Part shown: piece after piece, positions 35,843 through 46,855 of the stretch
Layout of the letters: each line of letters starts with the position of its first letter
Numbering within the stretch: the first letter of the stretch is position 1
From: Pseudoalteromonas sp. P1-9
GTDB taxonomy: Bacteria; Pseudomonadota; Gammaproteobacteria; Enterobacterales; Alteromonadaceae
Length of the DNA stretch: 64,000 nucleotides
Assembly: GCF_001399975.1 (NCBI RefSeq)
Contig: NZ_LKBD01000005.1
Location: 62,001 to 126,000, forward strand
Reading direction: 5' to 3'
The notes under the pieces: model-generated
The model's database searches: none
The model's input: only the letters and a program-made list of their open reading frames with translations
Told to the model about the DNA's origin: nothing
Program-made: the position numbers and the translations under genes

Positions 35843-36790
35843 TTAGTGCTCAAATAATGCAGAGATTGATTCTTCGTTGCTTACGCGACGAATTGTTTCT
35901 GCAAGCATATCAGCAAGCGTTAACACTTTAATCTTGTCGATAGCTTTTAATTCATCTGTAAGTGGTACTGAGTCAGTTACGATAACTTCGTCAATTACAG
36001 AGTTTTTAATGTTTTCTGCTGCTGCACCTGAAAGTACAGGGTGTGTCGCATAAGCAAACACGCGGCGAGCGCCATGTTCTTTTAATGCTTCTGCAGCTTT
36101 ACAAAGCGTGCCACCAGTATCGATCATATCGTCAACAATGATACAGTCACGGCCTTCTACATCACCAATAATGTGCATTACTTGCGACACGTTAGCGCGT
36201 GGGCGACGCTTATCGATAATTGCAAGGTCAGTGTCATCAAGTAGTTTTGCAATTGCACGTGCACGTACAACACCACCGATATCAGGCGATACAACCACAA
36301 CATCGTCAAAGTTTTTCTCTTTCATATCTTCAAGTAGAATTGGGCTACCGAAAACATTATCAACTGGTACGTCGAAGAAACCTTGAATTTGTTCAGCGTG
36401 TAGGTCAACAGTTAACACACGGTCAACACCAACGCTTGAAAGGAAGTCAGCAACTACTTTCGCTGTGATTGGAACACGAGCACTGCGTACGCGACGATCT
36501 TGGCGAGAATAACCGAAATATGGGATAACCGCTGTGATACGGCCAGCTGATGCACGGCGAAGTGCGTCAACCATTACGATTAATTCCATTAAGTTGTCAT
36601 TTGTAGGCGCACAAGTAGATTGTACGATGAAAACGTCAGAACCACGTACGTTTTCGTTGATTTGAACGCTAATTTCGCCGTCACTAAAACGACCAACTTC
36701 AGCGTCACCAAGATCAATGTATAAGCGTTTTGCAACTTTTTGAGCTAACTCAGGCGTTGCGTTACCAGCGAAGAGCTTCATGTCTGGCAC
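35843..36790 (-). CDS. prs: Ribose-phosphate pyrophosphokinase
   Basis: Enzyme of 315 residues, exactly the E. coli length, making PRPP from ribose 5-phosphate and ATP for nucleotide, His and Trp synthesis. Seen: the ATP-binding loop [11 protein letters not shown], the metal and ribose site [13 protein letters not shown] and the PRPP loop [11 protein letters not shown]. The start is GTG (36790), as in E. coli, with GAGG nine bases upstream; the [11 protein letters not shown] opening is the same. It is last in the lolB-ispE-prs operon, 47 bases after ispE. Confidence 0.97.
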   Translation of the reverse strand: MPDMKLFAGNATPELAQKVAKRLYIDLGDAEVGRFSDGEISVQINENVRGSDVFIVQSTCAPTNDNLMELIVMVDALRRASAGRITAVIPYFGYSRQDRRVRSARVPITAKVVADFLSSVGVDRVLTVDLHAEQIQGFFDVPVDNVFGSPILLEDMKEKNFDDVVVVSPDIGGVVRARAIAKLLDDTDLAIIDKRRPRANVSQVMHIIGDVEGRDCIIVDDMIDTGGTLCKAAEALKEHGARRVFAYATHPVLSGAAAENIKNSVIDEVIVTDSVPLTDELKAIDKIKVLTLADMLAETIRRVSNEESISALFEH

Positions 36791-36837
36791 GGTAGGTTTC
36801 CTCAGGCACTTTTTTGGGTAACAGTAGTTACCAATAA

Positions 36838-37692
36838 TTAATTTAGTTTAGTACGTAACTCCGAATGTGCTGGAGATATGTTCGTACTTCTTGCTACAAA
36901 GCCTTGCCAAGTTTCAGGGAGCGATTTTAAAGCTTCAAGGGCTGCGTGCTGCGTTTCAAAACTGACAAAACAGCATGCTCCGGTACCTGTCATTCTTGAC
37001 GGGCCATATTTTAACAACCAGTTAAGGGTCTTTTCAACCTCGGGATAGTGCTTTTTCACCAACTCTTCGCAGTCATTGCGATGTTGAGAGCTTTGCCAGT
37101 CGCCTGATAATTTTGGTGTGTTACGCGGTAAATTGGCATTATTAAAGATTACGCCTGTACTAATATGTACATTTGGGTGGACCACTAAATACCAGGTTTC
37201 AGGTAAATTTACGGGGGCTAATTTTTCTCCGATGCCCTGTGCTATAGCGGCCTGGCCGTTAATAAATACGGGCACATCGGCACCCAGCGCAACGCCAATG
37301 TTCGCTAATTTTTCAAGTGGTAGCCCTAGTTCCCATAGGGCGTTTAGGGCAAGCAATGTCGTTGCGGCGTCGGATGAGCCACCACCCACACCGCCACCAC
37401 TTGGCAGGTGTTTATCGAATGAAATCTCTGCACCAAACGCAGTATTTGTTTCAAGTTTTAATGCGTTTGCGGCTTTATAAATTAAATTTTCTTCGTCTGG
37501 CAGTCCGTCTATTTGGGTTTTTAGCGTAATCGCGCCGTCGTCTGTGCGTTTAAAATGTAAACGATCGCCATAATCTAAAAACACAAACAAGGTTTCAAGT
37601 TCGTGGTAACCGTTCGGTAAGCGTCCATTAATATGTAGAAATAAATTTAGTTTTGCGGGTGCGATAAGCGAAAGCGTTGTTAAATCTGCCAT
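36838..37692 (-). CDS. ispE: 4-diphosphocytidyl-2-C-methyl-D-erythritol kinase
   Basis: GHMP kinase of 284 residues for the fourth step of the non-mevalonate isoprenoid pathway. Seen: the opening [11 protein letters not shown] (catalytic Lys and Asn region), the ATP loop [15 protein letters not shown] and the C-terminal MTGTGACCF motif. It overlaps lolB by 13 bases. All motifs are intact. Gene order lolB-ispE-prs is conserved in gammaproteobacteria. Confidence 0.97.
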   Translation of the reverse strand: MADLTTLSLIAPAKLNLFLHINGRLPNGYHELETLFVFLDYGDRLHFKRTDDGAITLKTQIDGLPDEENLIYKAANALKLETNTAFGAEISFDKHLPSGGGVGGGSSDAATTLLALNALWELGLPLEKLANIGVALGADVPVFINGQAAIAQGIGEKLAPVNLPETWYLVVHPNVHISTGVIFNNANLPRNTPKLSGDWQSSQHRNDCEELVKKHYPEVEKTLNWLLKYGPSRMTGTGACCFVSFETQHAALEALKSLPETWQGFVARSTNISPAHSELRTKLN

Positions 37693-38264
37693 GTATATAC
37701 TTTTAATTTTAGTTTAACGGTGTCGTGAGTGAGTGAAATGGAATAGGGCAACCAATATCCACCATGTTTTTGGTAGTTGCTGTAGGTTATTTGCCATTGC
37801 TTGCCTTGTGAATCAATAAGCGTGGCATTGCCAACGCGATTAAGCTCATCAGCAAGAAATGTTTGGGTATTAGGCAATCCTTTTAACCAATTAGGGTCAT
37901 CTAAAAATGGAAGATTCATCCCCGTTAACCAATACACTAATTGCTGTGCATTTTTGCCAACATGGGTTTCGCCATCTAATTCTAAAGTGGCATGAGTCTG
38001 AGTCTTTTCAAGTGAAAGGACTGAGGTACCAACAAATGATGTGAGATTAAGCACATCTTTTTCTTGGGTAGTGGCCCAAAATAAATTAGCACTTTGACGT
38101 TTTTCTGGTTGAATGATCGCCAATTTGCCTTTTACCTGCCAAGACTGTTTTTGCAGTAATTCCCTTTGCCAATTCTCTTTAACTGTTGCATTGTCGTAAT
38201 ATTGACTTGCACAGCCTGTTAAAAAAACCAAAAATATGACAAATATCATGCGTAATTGCATCAA
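37680..38264 (-). CDS. lolB: Outer-membrane lipoprotein localisation factor LolB
   Basis: Outer-membrane receptor of 194 residues that accepts lipoproteins from LolA. Lipobox FLTGCASQ near residue 17, then the LolB beta-sheet fold with family features (QSWQVKGKLAIIQPEKRQSANLFW, and WLTGMNLPF). First gene of the lolB-ispE-prs operon, divergent from hemA with an 84-base gap, the classic gammaproteobacterial arrangement. Confidence 0.95.
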   Translation of the reverse strand: MMQLRMIFVIFLVFLTGCASQYYDNATVKENWQRELLQKQSWQVKGKLAIIQPEKRQSANLFWATTQEKDVLNLTSFVGTSVLSLEKTQTHATLELDGETHVGKNAQQLVYWLTGMNLPFLDDPNWLKGLPNTQTFLADELNRVGNATLIDSQGKQWQITYSNYQKHGGYWLPYSISLTHDTVKLKLKVYTWQI

Positions 38265-38348
38265 ATCTTAAATCCTTACTTTTTTTATTGACTTGATTTA
38301 CGTAAAATTAATCGCTTTAAAACGTGCTAAAAACAAATTGTAGACATA

Positions 38349-39602
38349 ATGACCATAGTTGCTTTAGGCATTAATCATAAAACCGCATCTGTTGAATTAA
38401 GAGAACGCGTGGCGTTTTCTCCTGAACAAATCGACGTTGCCCTTGCTAAACTTTGCCAACAGAATGGCGTAAACGAAGCTGTGGTTGTGTCTACCTGTAA
38501 TCGCACCGAACTCTATTGTATCGTTGAAAATCAACAACCCCAAGTGCTTATTGATTGGTTGGCTGATTTTCACCAACTCAATAAAAGCGAATTAGCGGAA
38601 CACGTATATCAGCATCAAGACTTTAATGCTATTCAGCATTTAATGCGTGTATCGGTTGGATTAGATTCATTAGTGTTGGGTGAGCCACAAATTCTTGGCC
38701 AAATTAAACAAGCTTATGCTAAGGCAAAACAAGCAGGTGTGGTGAATGCCTTACTTGAGCGTCTTTTTCAAAAGTGTTTCTCAGTTGCTAAACAAGTGCG
38801 CACAGAAACTGATATCGGCGCGAGTGCGGTTTCAGTTGCCTACGCAGCGGTTAATTTAGCTAAACACATTTACGGCAATTTAGAACCAACCAAAGTATTG
38901 TTAATTGGCGCGGGCGAAACCATAGAACTTGTCGCAAGGCATTTGTATCAAAACGGTTGTCAGCATATGACAGTGGCAAACCGTACTTTATCACGCGCTC
39001 AAAATTTAGCAGATGAATTCAACGCACATGTTGTGCCGTTATCGCGCGTACCCGAGAGTTTAATCGATGCCGATATTGTGATCAGTTCTACAGCGAGTAC
39101 ATTACCAATTATCGGTAAAGGTATGGTCGAACAGGCGTTAAAGGCGCGTCGTTATAAGCCGATGCTGCTTGTTGATATTGCCGTACCGCGTGATATCGAA
39201 GCGCAAGTAGCTGATCTTGATGATGCATATTTGTATTCTGTTGATGATTTACAAGAAATTGTTAATCAGAATATGGAATCACGTGAGCGAGCGGCTGCTG
39301 AAGCCGAAGAGATAATTGTTGTAAAAGCCAATGAATTTGTAACATGGCGAAATGCGCTCGATTCAGTCGACATTATTCGTACTTACCGCAAAAATATTGA
39401 ACAAATAAAATTAGAGTTAGTACAAAAGGCGCAAGGTCAGTTAAAATCAGGTAAAGACCCAGAAAAAGTGCTGAATGAATTAGCTAATAAACTAGCAAAT
39501 CGAATTATTCATTCACCAACCAAAGCGATTAAGCAAGCTGCTGAGCAAGATGATATTGCCAAGCTTGCACAAATCAAAAAAGTTTTAGATTTAGATAATT
39601 AA
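38349..39602 (+). CDS. hemA: Glutamyl-tRNA reductase
   Basis: Enzyme of 417 residues that reduces glutamyl-tRNA(Glu) to glutamate-1-semialdehyde, the first step of tetrapyrrole synthesis. Seen: opening [13 protein letters not shown], the catalytic Cys50 in [23 protein letters not shown], the NADPH-binding segment [14 protein letters not shown] and the helical dimerisation domain at the C terminus. The ribosome-binding site is poor. First gene of the hemA-prfA-prmC unit; a weak TTGATT-17-TTTAAA promoter can be drawn at 38293-38321. Confidence 0.97.
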   Translation: MTIVALGINHKTASVELRERVAFSPEQIDVALAKLCQQNGVNEAVVVSTCNRTELYCIVENQQPQVLIDWLADFHQLNKSELAEHVYQHQDFNAIQHLMRVSVGLDSLVLGEPQILGQIKQAYAKAKQAGVVNALLERLFQKCFSVAKQVRTETDIGASAVSVAYAAVNLAKHIYGNLEPTKVLLIGAGETIELVARHLYQNGCQHMTVANRTLSRAQNLADEFNAHVVPLSRVPESLIDADIVISSTASTLPIIGKGMVEQALKARRYKPMLLVDIAVPRDIEAQVADLDDAYLYSVDDLQEIVNQNMESRERAAAEAEEIIVVKANEFVTWRNALDSVDIIRTYRKNIEQIKLELVQKAQGQLKSGKDPEKVLNELANKLANRIIHSPTKAIKQAAEQDDIAKLAQIKKVLDLDN

Positions 39603-39618
39603 CAGGCGTCAAGCTTAG

Positions 39619-40704
39619 ATGAAAGAATCCGTTTACAGAAAATTAGAAACGCTGGTTGAGCGTTACGAAGAAGTACAAGCATTATTAAGTGATCCGGATG
39701 TGATCTCTGATCAAGACCGTTTCCGTTCGCTTTCAAAAGAATATTCTGAACTTGAAGATGTGACTAAGGCTTTTAATGCGTACCGTCAGGCAGAAGATGA
39801 CGTCGCGACAGCCGAAGAAATGCTTAAAGATAACGATCCCGATATGCGTGAAATGGCGCAAGAAGAATTCAAAGAAGCCAAAGCAAATATCGAAGCGTTA
39901 GAAGACGAACTACAAGTGCTTATGTTACCGAAAGACCCTCGTGACAATAACAATGTGTTTCTTGAAGTGCGCGCCGGTACCGGTGGTGACGAAGCGGCAA
40001 TCTTTGCTGGTGACTTATTCCGTATGTACAGCCGTTATGCTGAAACACAAAAGTGGAAAGTTGACGTTGTTAGCACGAACGAAGGCGAACACGGCGGGTT
40101 TAAAGAAGTTATTGCGAATATTTCTGGTGAAGGTGTGTATGGCAAACTGAAATTTGAATCAGGCGCACACCGCGTACAGCGTGTTCCAGAAACAGAATCG
40201 CAAGGCCGAGTGCATACCTCTGCATGTACGGTTGCGGTTATGGCAGAAGTACCAGAAGCAGAAGCAATTGAAATCAATTCGTCTGATCTTAAAATTGATA
40301 CCTTCCGCGCATCAGGTGCCGGTGGTCAGCACGTTAACAAAACCGACTCAGCGATTCGTATTACCCATATTCCAACTGGTGTTGTTGTAGAATGTCAGGA
40401 CGAGCGTTCACAGCATAAAAACAAAGCCAAAGCACTGAGCGTGCTTGCGTCGCGTTTACAGCAAGCTGAAGATGAAAAACGCATGGCAGAAGAAGCCTCT
40501 GAGCGTCGTAACCTCGTAGGTAGTGGCGACCGTTCTGAGCGTATTCGTACATATAACTACCCGCAAGGTCGCGTTACCGATCACCGTATCAATTTGACAC
40601 TTTATAAGCTAAACGAAGTGGTTGAAGGCGATTTAGGTGCCATTGTTGACCCACTTGTTCTTGAGCATCAAGCAGACTTGCTTGCAGCGATGGGCGATGA
40701 GTAA
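39619..40704 (+). CDS. prfA: Peptide chain release factor 1
   Basis: Class I release factor of 361 residues that reads UAA and UAG. GGQ motif at residues 235-237 ([14 protein letters not shown]) for peptide release, and the stop-codon recognition segment [16 protein letters not shown] with a Pro-x-Thr tripeptide, as in RF1. It starts 16 bases after hemA and overlaps prmC, whose product methylates the GGQ glutamine. Confidence 0.98.
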   Translation: MKESVYRKLETLVERYEEVQALLSDPDVISDQDRFRSLSKEYSELEDVTKAFNAYRQAEDDVATAEEMLKDNDPDMREMAQEEFKEAKANIEALEDELQVLMLPKDPRDNNNVFLEVRAGTGGDEAAIFAGDLFRMYSRYAETQKWKVDVVSTNEGEHGGFKEVIANISGEGVYGKLKFESGAHRVQRVPETESQGRVHTSACTVAVMAEVPEAEAIEINSSDLKIDTFRASGAGGQHVNKTDSAIRITHIPTGVVVECQDERSQHKNKAKALSVLASRLQQAEDEKRMAEEASERRNLVGSGDRSERIRTYNYPQGRVTDHRINLTLYKLNEVVEGDLGAIVDPLVLEHQADLLAAMGDE

Positions 40705-41545
40705 TTATTCGATACAACAAGCACTTGCCGTTGGCGCAAGTGCTTTAACTGACACATCAGACTCCCCCAAACTTGACGCAGAAGTATTACTGTTAGATTG
40801 CATTTCACAATCGCGTACATACCTTTTTACGTGGCCTGAAAAATTACTGACCGATGAACAACAAGCTTCCTTTTTGTCAGCAATTGAAAAACGCAAAACG
40901 GGTTCACCTGTTGCGCATATTACTGAATATCGCGAGTTCTGGAGCCTAAATTTTAAGGTGAGTCCTGCAACGCTTATTCCAAGACCTGATACCGAAACAT
41001 TAGTTGAATGTGCGCTTGATAAAGCAATAAACAAGCAAGGTAGATTACTTGACCTTGGTACCGGCACCGGTGCAATCGCCTTGTCACTGGCAAGTGAGCT
41101 CCCCTTGTGGCAGGTGATTGGCTGCGATTTCCAACAAGATGCCGTTGCGTTGGCAAAGCAAAATCAACAAAATCTAGCAATTACAAATGCGACCATTGTC
41201 CAAAGCGATTGGTTTAGCGCGCTCGATGCACAATTGTTTGACGTCATCGTATCAAATCCGCCTTATATTGATGAACAAGATCCTCATTTGCTCGAAGGCG
41301 ACGTACGATTCGAACCTTTATCGGCGTTAGTCGCAACGAAAAAGGGGATGGCCGATATTGAGCATATCATTGAAACCGGACGTAACTATTTGCAGAAAAA
41401 AGGCTGGTTATTATTAGAACATGGTTATGATCAGGGCCAGTTAGTACGTGATTTTTTTGCAAAAATGGCATATAAAGATATTTCAACAGTAAAAGATTTA
41501 GGCGGCAACGACCGTGTAACTTTAGCGCAGTGGGATCCTGATTAG
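40697..41545 (+). CDS. prmC: Release factor N5-glutamine methyltransferase
   Basis: SAM-dependent methyltransferase of 282 residues that methylates the GGQ glutamine of release factors. SAM loop [13 protein letters not shown], and NPPY at residues 187-190 that holds the target glutamine. The start at 40697 overlaps the prfA stop by eight bases; in-frame start codons further upstream lie inside prfA and would add an unlikely N terminus. Confidence 0.96.
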   Translation: MSNYSIQQALAVGASALTDTSDSPKLDAEVLLLDCISQSRTYLFTWPEKLLTDEQQASFLSAIEKRKTGSPVAHITEYREFWSLNFKVSPATLIPRPDTETLVECALDKAINKQGRLLDLGTGTGAIALSLASELPLWQVIGCDFQQDAVALAKQNQQNLAITNATIVQSDWFSALDAQLFDVIVSNPPYIDEQDPHLLEGDVRFEPLSALVATKKGMADIEHIIETGRNYLQKKGWLLLEHGYDQGQLVRDFFAKMAYKDISTVKDLGGNDRVTLAQWDPD

Positions 41546-41603
41546 CTATTTAGTGAGTTGGTATTAACGCGAGTGTGAAGTGGTTATAAGGGGTAAGGAT
41601 AGA

Positions 41604-43148
41604 ATGGCGAGTGATTTTTTATTTTCTGATGAGTCAGAGCAAGCACCGAAGCAAGTAAATAACCACGGTACTTGGAAAGTTATTATTGTTGATGACGAAC
41701 CGGAAGTGCATGCGGTAACGAAACTCGCGTTGAGCGATTTCTCATTTCAAGATAAACGACTTGAATTTATTAGCGCCTATTCAGGTAAAGAAGCAGAAGA
41801 AAAAATTGTAGCGCATCCAGATGCAGCCATTGTGTTGCTCGATGTGGTTATGGAAACCGATGACGCGGGTTTAAGAGTTGCGCAGTTTATTCGCGAAACC
41901 GCTAAAAATAACCATGTGCGAATTATTTTACGAACCGGCCAACCAGGGCAAGCGCCGGAGCGTCAGGTCATTGTTAACTATGATATTAATGACTACAAAT
42001 CTAAAACCGAATTAACAGCACAAAAACTATTTACGGTTGTTATGTCGAGTTTACGCTCTTATCGCGATATTTTATCAATAGAGCACTCTCGCCAAGGTCT
42101 TGAGAAAATCATCACCGCTTCACGCGATATCTTTTCATCTCATTCTATGGACACCTTTATTCATGGCGTAATGCAACAACTTACCTCGATTTTAGGGTCA
42201 GTTGATGAAGCGATGTATGCAACTTCACTTGTTGCAAGTAGTCCTGATGAAAAACAGCAAGACCTGATTGTGTTTGCAGGACAAGGTGAATTTGAAAAAA
42301 GCGAAGGTAAGCCAGTTAACCAGGTGCTATCTGAAAAGCAATTGTTAGCGTGTAAGAAAGCACTCAGTAACAAAACCATTGTTTATGAAGAAGATTACCT
42401 TTTTGCCTATTGTTCTAGCCGGTTTAACCATAACTCAATGCTCTATGTATCGGGTATTCCACGCAGTCTGACTGAGACACATAAAGATTTAATTGAAATT
42501 TTCTCGCAAAATGTACAAATTGCCTACGAAAATGTGCAACTGCAATCAGAAATTGAAGATACGCAAAGAGAACTGGTTTATCGCTTAAGTGAAGCCGTTG
42601 AACAGCGTTCCTCTGAAACCGGAAATCATGTAAAGCGTGTATCACTCATTAGTTATGAACTTGCAAAAGGTTATGGCCTGAGCGACGAAGAGGCCGATGT
42701 ACTGCGTTATGCTGCACCTCTTCATGATGTTGGTAAAGTTGGTATTCCCGACACCATTTTGCATAAATCAAGTAAATTGGATGAGCAAGAATGGAAAGTG
42801 ATGCAAACTCATGCCATGAAAGGACACAATATTTTAGCGGGATCTCGTCGGGATATTATTCAAGCAGGAGCGATTTTAGCCCGCGACCATCATGAAAAAT
42901 GGGATGGGACAGGTTATCCTCACGGCCTAAAAGGTGAAGAAATTCATGTTTATGGCCGTATTGTCGCGTTAGCTGATGTCTATGATGCACTTCGCCATAA
43001 GCGCTGTTATAAAGAAGCTTGGAGCGTAGAGCAAGTTACGACTGAATTGCAAAATCAACGTGGGCTGCATTTTGAGCCTAAGTTAGTTGATGTATTACTC
43101 AGTAACATCGATAGATTCGAACAAATTCTTAATAATTATCCAGGGTAG
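41604..43148 (+). CDS. Response regulator with DUF3369 and HD-GYP phosphodiesterase domain
   Basis: Protein of 514 residues from the ATG at 41604, behind TAAGGA. An N-terminal receiver domain (WKVIIVDDEPEVHAV, phosphoacceptor in VLLDVVMETDD, Lys in NDYKSKTEL) is followed by a DUF3369 segment (about 165-325) and an HD-GYP domain with LHDVGKVGIPD, DHHEKWDGTGYPHGL and ALADVYDAL. HD-GYP enzymes hydrolyse c-di-GMP; activity here should depend on phosphorylation of the receiver. No histidine kinase is adjacent. It lies between prmC and sirB2, a place where enterics have nothing, and starts only 58 bases after prmC. Confidence 0.93.
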   Translation: MASDFLFSDESEQAPKQVNNHGTWKVIIVDDEPEVHAVTKLALSDFSFQDKRLEFISAYSGKEAEEKIVAHPDAAIVLLDVVMETDDAGLRVAQFIRETAKNNHVRIILRTGQPGQAPERQVIVNYDINDYKSKTELTAQKLFTVVMSSLRSYRDILSIEHSRQGLEKIITASRDIFSSHSMDTFIHGVMQQLTSILGSVDEAMYATSLVASSPDEKQQDLIVFAGQGEFEKSEGKPVNQVLSEKQLLACKKALSNKTIVYEEDYLFAYCSSRFNHNSMLYVSGIPRSLTETHKDLIEIFSQNVQIAYENVQLQSEIEDTQRELVYRLSEAVEQRSSETGNHVKRVSLISYELAKGYGLSDEEADVLRYAAPLHDVGKVGIPDTILHKSSKLDEQEWKVMQTHAMKGHNILAGSRRDIIQAGAILARDHHEKWDGTGYPHGLKGEEIHVYGRIVALADVYDALRHKRCYKEAWSVEQVTTELQNQRGLHFEPKLVDVLLSNIDRFEQILNNYPG

Positions 43149-43152
43149 TAAA

Positions 43153-43527
43153 ATGGAATATATTGCGTTAAAGCATACACATATGTTGTTAGCTGTACTG
43201 AGTGTTGTGCTTTTTTATACGCGTGCATTTGCTCGCATCAAGCAGTTACAACTTGCTGAAAATAAAATACTGTTTATCGGTAGCCATAGTATTGATACCT
43301 TGTTGCTTATCTCAGCGGTAGCGCTGGCAGTGACACTTGGTATGAGTCCTCATAATCAACCTTGGTTACTTGAGAAAATCGTACTTGTGGTAGCGTATAT
43401 TGTTGTAGGGGTATTTATGGCGAGGCAAAAACATATAAAAGGGCAAATATCGCTCTTATTGCTTGCTACAACCGTTATTTTCGCCATTTTTTATTTAGCG
43501 AGATTTAAAACACCATTTCTTTTTTAA
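43153..43527 (+). CDS. SirB2 family membrane protein
   Basis: Protein of 124 residues from the ATG at 43153. Four transmembrane helices, opening LKHTHMLLAVLSVVLFYTRAF, characteristic of SirB2. The family lies between prmC and sirB1-kdsA in many gammaproteobacteria; its function is unknown. It starts four bases after the HD-GYP gene stop, so it is co-transcribed with it. A terminator follows directly. Confidence 0.87.
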   Translation: MEYIALKHTHMLLAVLSVVLFYTRAFARIKQLQLAENKILFIGSHSIDTLLLISAVALAVTLGMSPHNQPWLLEKIVLVVAYIVVGVFMARQKHIKGQISLLLLATTVIFAIFYLARFKTPFLF

Positions 43528-43528
43528 G

Positions 43529-43549
43529 GGCTGATTATTCAGCCTTTTT
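43529..43549 (+). terminator. Intrinsic terminator after sirB2
   Basis: GGCTGA (43529-43534) pairs with TCAGCC (43539-43544), 4-nt loop, then TTTTTCTTTT. It splits the hemA cluster into two transcription units. Confidence 0.85.
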
Positions 43550-43657
43550 CTTTTCTATTTTGCTTTTATGTTCATACAAGTGTGCTATATCTATTCAATG
43601 ATTATTGATACAGAACATTAAGTTAGTCTCTATTCTTTATCTATTCGCCGATCTTCA

Positions 43658-43686
43658 TTGGTATTCATTTTAAAACACGATAAACT
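43658..43686 (+). promoter_or_regulatory. Candidate sigma-70 promoter for sirB1-kdsA
   Basis: TTGGTA (43658-43663), a 17-bp spacer and TAAACT (43681-43686), ending 39 bases before the sirB1 start and downstream of the sirB2 terminator. It fits position and spacing, though the match is partial. Confidence 0.4.
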
Positions 43687-43725
43687 GGCATTAATTTTTA
43701 GTTATAGAGAGACCGAAGGATATTG

Positions 43726-44520
43726 ATGTTTGATATCTCTGAGGAAGAATATACAGCGGCAATAGAAGCGCCCGTCTTTACATGTTTAAATCATGAGTCA
43801 TCGTGGCTGACTAAGTTCGATTACGCCCTTTGTCGGGATAAATTATCTGAACTGGTTCTGATGGCGGTAAAAACGCAAAAGTCTGAAAACACCATAGAGC
43901 AAAACCTAACTTCGCTACTCGATAGTTTTTACAGCGACTTTGCCTTTAGCGGTACGAGCCAAAAAGTGCCGATGAGTCTGCTTAATAGTGTCGCCTATGC
44001 ACTTAATTATCGCACTGGCAGCACTATATCGCTTGGCATGATCTTAACCTACGTGATGGAACAACTTGGTTTTGATGTTGAAATGTTGGTATTTGAAAAC
44101 GACATTCAAGTATTGCTAGAAGTAAGCCAAGGAGAAGGGTATTTAATCGACCCGTGCTCAGGTGGGCAACGCTGGTATATCAAACCAGAAAATGACGATG
44201 AAAATAGCCTAGATAATGCATTTCAACAATTGTTTGAAGATGATGTTGTGAAGCTATTTTTGGCCCATCAAAAATGGGCATTTATCAGTGAAAAACGCTA
44301 CGGCGAAGCGTTTAAATGTGTTGAAAAACTGATGGTTCTTACCGATAGTGATCCTTACGAGTTACGCGATCGCGGTTATTTATTACATAATTTGAACTGT
44401 GATGAACTCGCCATTAAAGACTTTGAAAAGTTTATAGAAGAGTGCCCGGATGACCCATCAATTGATGTGCTGCAAAGCCAAATTGAAGAAATGGACTCGC
44501 ACTTTAGAACAATCCACTAA
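43726..44520 (+). CDS. SirB1 family protein (transglutaminase-like/TPR)
   Basis: Protein of 264 residues from the ATG at 43726 (AAGGA six bases before). An N-terminal helical region, a transglutaminase-like core (SLLNSVAYALNYRTGSTISLGMILTYVMEQLGFDVEMLVF, given here by its extremes: residues ~88-127) and a C-terminal TPR-like part. The catalytic Cys of true transglutaminases is not evident; the family is usually considered non-enzymatic or unknown. The position before kdsA is conserved. Confidence 0.88.
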   Translation: MFDISEEEYTAAIEAPVFTCLNHESSWLTKFDYALCRDKLSELVLMAVKTQKSENTIEQNLTSLLDSFYSDFAFSGTSQKVPMSLLNSVAYALNYRTGSTISLGMILTYVMEQLGFDVEMLVFENDIQVLLEVSQGEGYLIDPCSGGQRWYIKPENDDENSLDNAFQQLFEDDVVKLFLAHQKWAFISEKRYGEAFKCVEKLMVLTDSDPYELRDRGYLLHNLNCDELAIKDFEKFIEECPDDPSIDVLQSQIEEMDSHFRTIH

Positions 44521-44547
44521 AAATAACTTAATACAGGAAGCAACTTC

Positions 44548-45798
44548 ATGGACTCTCACAGCGTGATGTTCACCAACGATGCCGTCGTTATGGGTATGTT
44601 GGCCATAATCTTAGGTTTTGTGTTTTATACCTCTAATCTTAAAACCGGATTTTGGGCAAAATTTTATAAGTACGTTCCAGCATTATTGATGTGTTATTTT
44701 TTACCATCGCTATTAAATACATTTGGCATTGTCGACGGTGAAGGCAATAGCGTGTATACGGTTGCAAAATATTACCTATTACCTGCCTGTTTAGTATTAC
44801 TAACACTGAGTATTGACTTAAAAGCTGTTGCAGCGCTCGGACCAAAAGCCATTATTATGTTTTTAACTGGTACTGTTGGTGTTGTTATTGGCGGGCCAAT
44901 CGCGTTATTAGTGGCGGCCACCTTTATGCCAGAACTGCTAGGTGTTGATGGTGCAGGGGAGCTTTGGCGCGGCATGGCGGCACTAGCTGGTAGTTGGATC
45001 GGCGGCGGTGCAAATATGGTAGCGATGAAAGAAATCTATCAGGCTAACGGCGATATTTTTACCATTATGGTAACTGTAGATATCGTAGTGGCGAATATTT
45101 GGATGGCAGGACTTTTATACTTAGCGGCCCGTCATAAAGAGATTGATAAGCACACAGGTGCAGATACTTCATCTATCGATAAACTAATCGATACGGTATC
45201 GCAGTTTGAAAAGAAAAATTCACGCAAACCAGAACTGCGTGATCTAATGATTTTAGTGGCATTTGGTTTTGGTGCGACAGGCTTTGCACACTTAATTGCA
45301 GACACAGCAGTGCCTTTTTTCCAAGCAAACTACCCAGCACTTGAAAAGTTCTCGCTACATTCAAAATTGTTTTGGATTATCTTTGTTGTAACCACAATTG
45401 GACTAAGCTTATCGTTTACAAAAGCACGTCAATTTGAAGCCGTAGGCGCATCAAAAGTAGGCGGCGCATTTTTATATATTTTAGTGGCGACCATTGGCTT
45501 ACATATGGATATCGGCAAAGTATTTGAAGCACCAAAATACGTTATTATTGGCCTAATTTGGATGGCAATTCACGTTATTCTATTATTTGTTGTTGCCAAG
45601 ATTATTAAAGCGCCGGTGTTTTATGTTGCCGTGGGCAGTAAGGCGAATATTGGCGGTGCTGCATCAGCGCCTGTGGTTGCATCTGCATTTCACCCGGCAT
45701 TAGCACCTGTTGGTGTGTTACTGGCTGTACTTGGTTACGCACTTGGAACATATGCTGCGTGGTTCTGTGGCCAAGTGCTGCAGCTGGTCGGTAGTTAA
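44548..45798 (+). CDS. DUF819 family membrane protein
   Basis: Membrane protein of 416 residues with about 11-12 helices. The family features are AALAGSWIGGGANMVAMKEIY and the late VGSKANIGGAASAPVVASAF; duplicated glycine-rich segments of this kind resemble ion or solute carriers of the CPA/AT superfamilies. The substrate is unknown. It lies between sirB1 and kdsA, 27 bases after sirB1 and 20 bases before kdsA, and so shares their transcript. Confidence 0.87.
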   Translation: MDSHSVMFTNDAVVMGMLAIILGFVFYTSNLKTGFWAKFYKYVPALLMCYFLPSLLNTFGIVDGEGNSVYTVAKYYLLPACLVLLTLSIDLKAVAALGPKAIIMFLTGTVGVVIGGPIALLVAATFMPELLGVDGAGELWRGMAALAGSWIGGGANMVAMKEIYQANGDIFTIMVTVDIVVANIWMAGLLYLAARHKEIDKHTGADTSSIDKLIDTVSQFEKKNSRKPELRDLMILVAFGFGATGFAHLIADTAVPFFQANYPALEKFSLHSKLFWIIFVVTTIGLSLSFTKARQFEAVGASKVGGAFLYILVATIGLHMDIGKVFEAPKYVIIGLIWMAIHVILLFVVAKIIKAPVFYVAVGSKANIGGAASAPVVASAFHPALAPVGVLLAVLGYALGTYAAWFCGQVLQLVGS

Positions 45799-45818
45799 TT
45801 ATTCTGTTAGGAATTTAA

Positions 45819-46667
<849 letters not shown>

Positions 46668-46712
46668 TCAATAAGAAAACATACTTAGTTAACGTAATAT
46701 CGTTCAATTACT

Positions 46713-46743
46713 AAATAAGCCAACCAGTAAGGTTGGCTTATTT
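46713..46743 (+). terminator. Intrinsic terminator after kdsA
   Basis: Perfect 13-bp stem (46713-46725 with 46731-46743) with a 5-nt loop, flanked by A and T runs; it lies 45 bases after the kdsA stop. Confidence 0.9.
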
Positions 46744-46855
46744 GTTTAAATAGAAACAATCCAAACCATTTCAAATCTTAACATTCATTTTCTTGAAACT
46801 AGATATTCTTTAACGTAGAGTAATTTTTGTCTTATTTTTATACGGAAATTCTATT

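Noticed and set aside
37118..37480. 120-residue ORF on the plus strand inside ispE
   Set aside because: Opposite strand of the conserved GHMP kinase motif region; no start signal; composition is not that of a real protein.
38293..38321. TTGATT-17-TTTAAA as hemA promoter
   Set aside because: Only four of six bases fit at each element in an AT-rich stretch; mentioned with hemA but not called.
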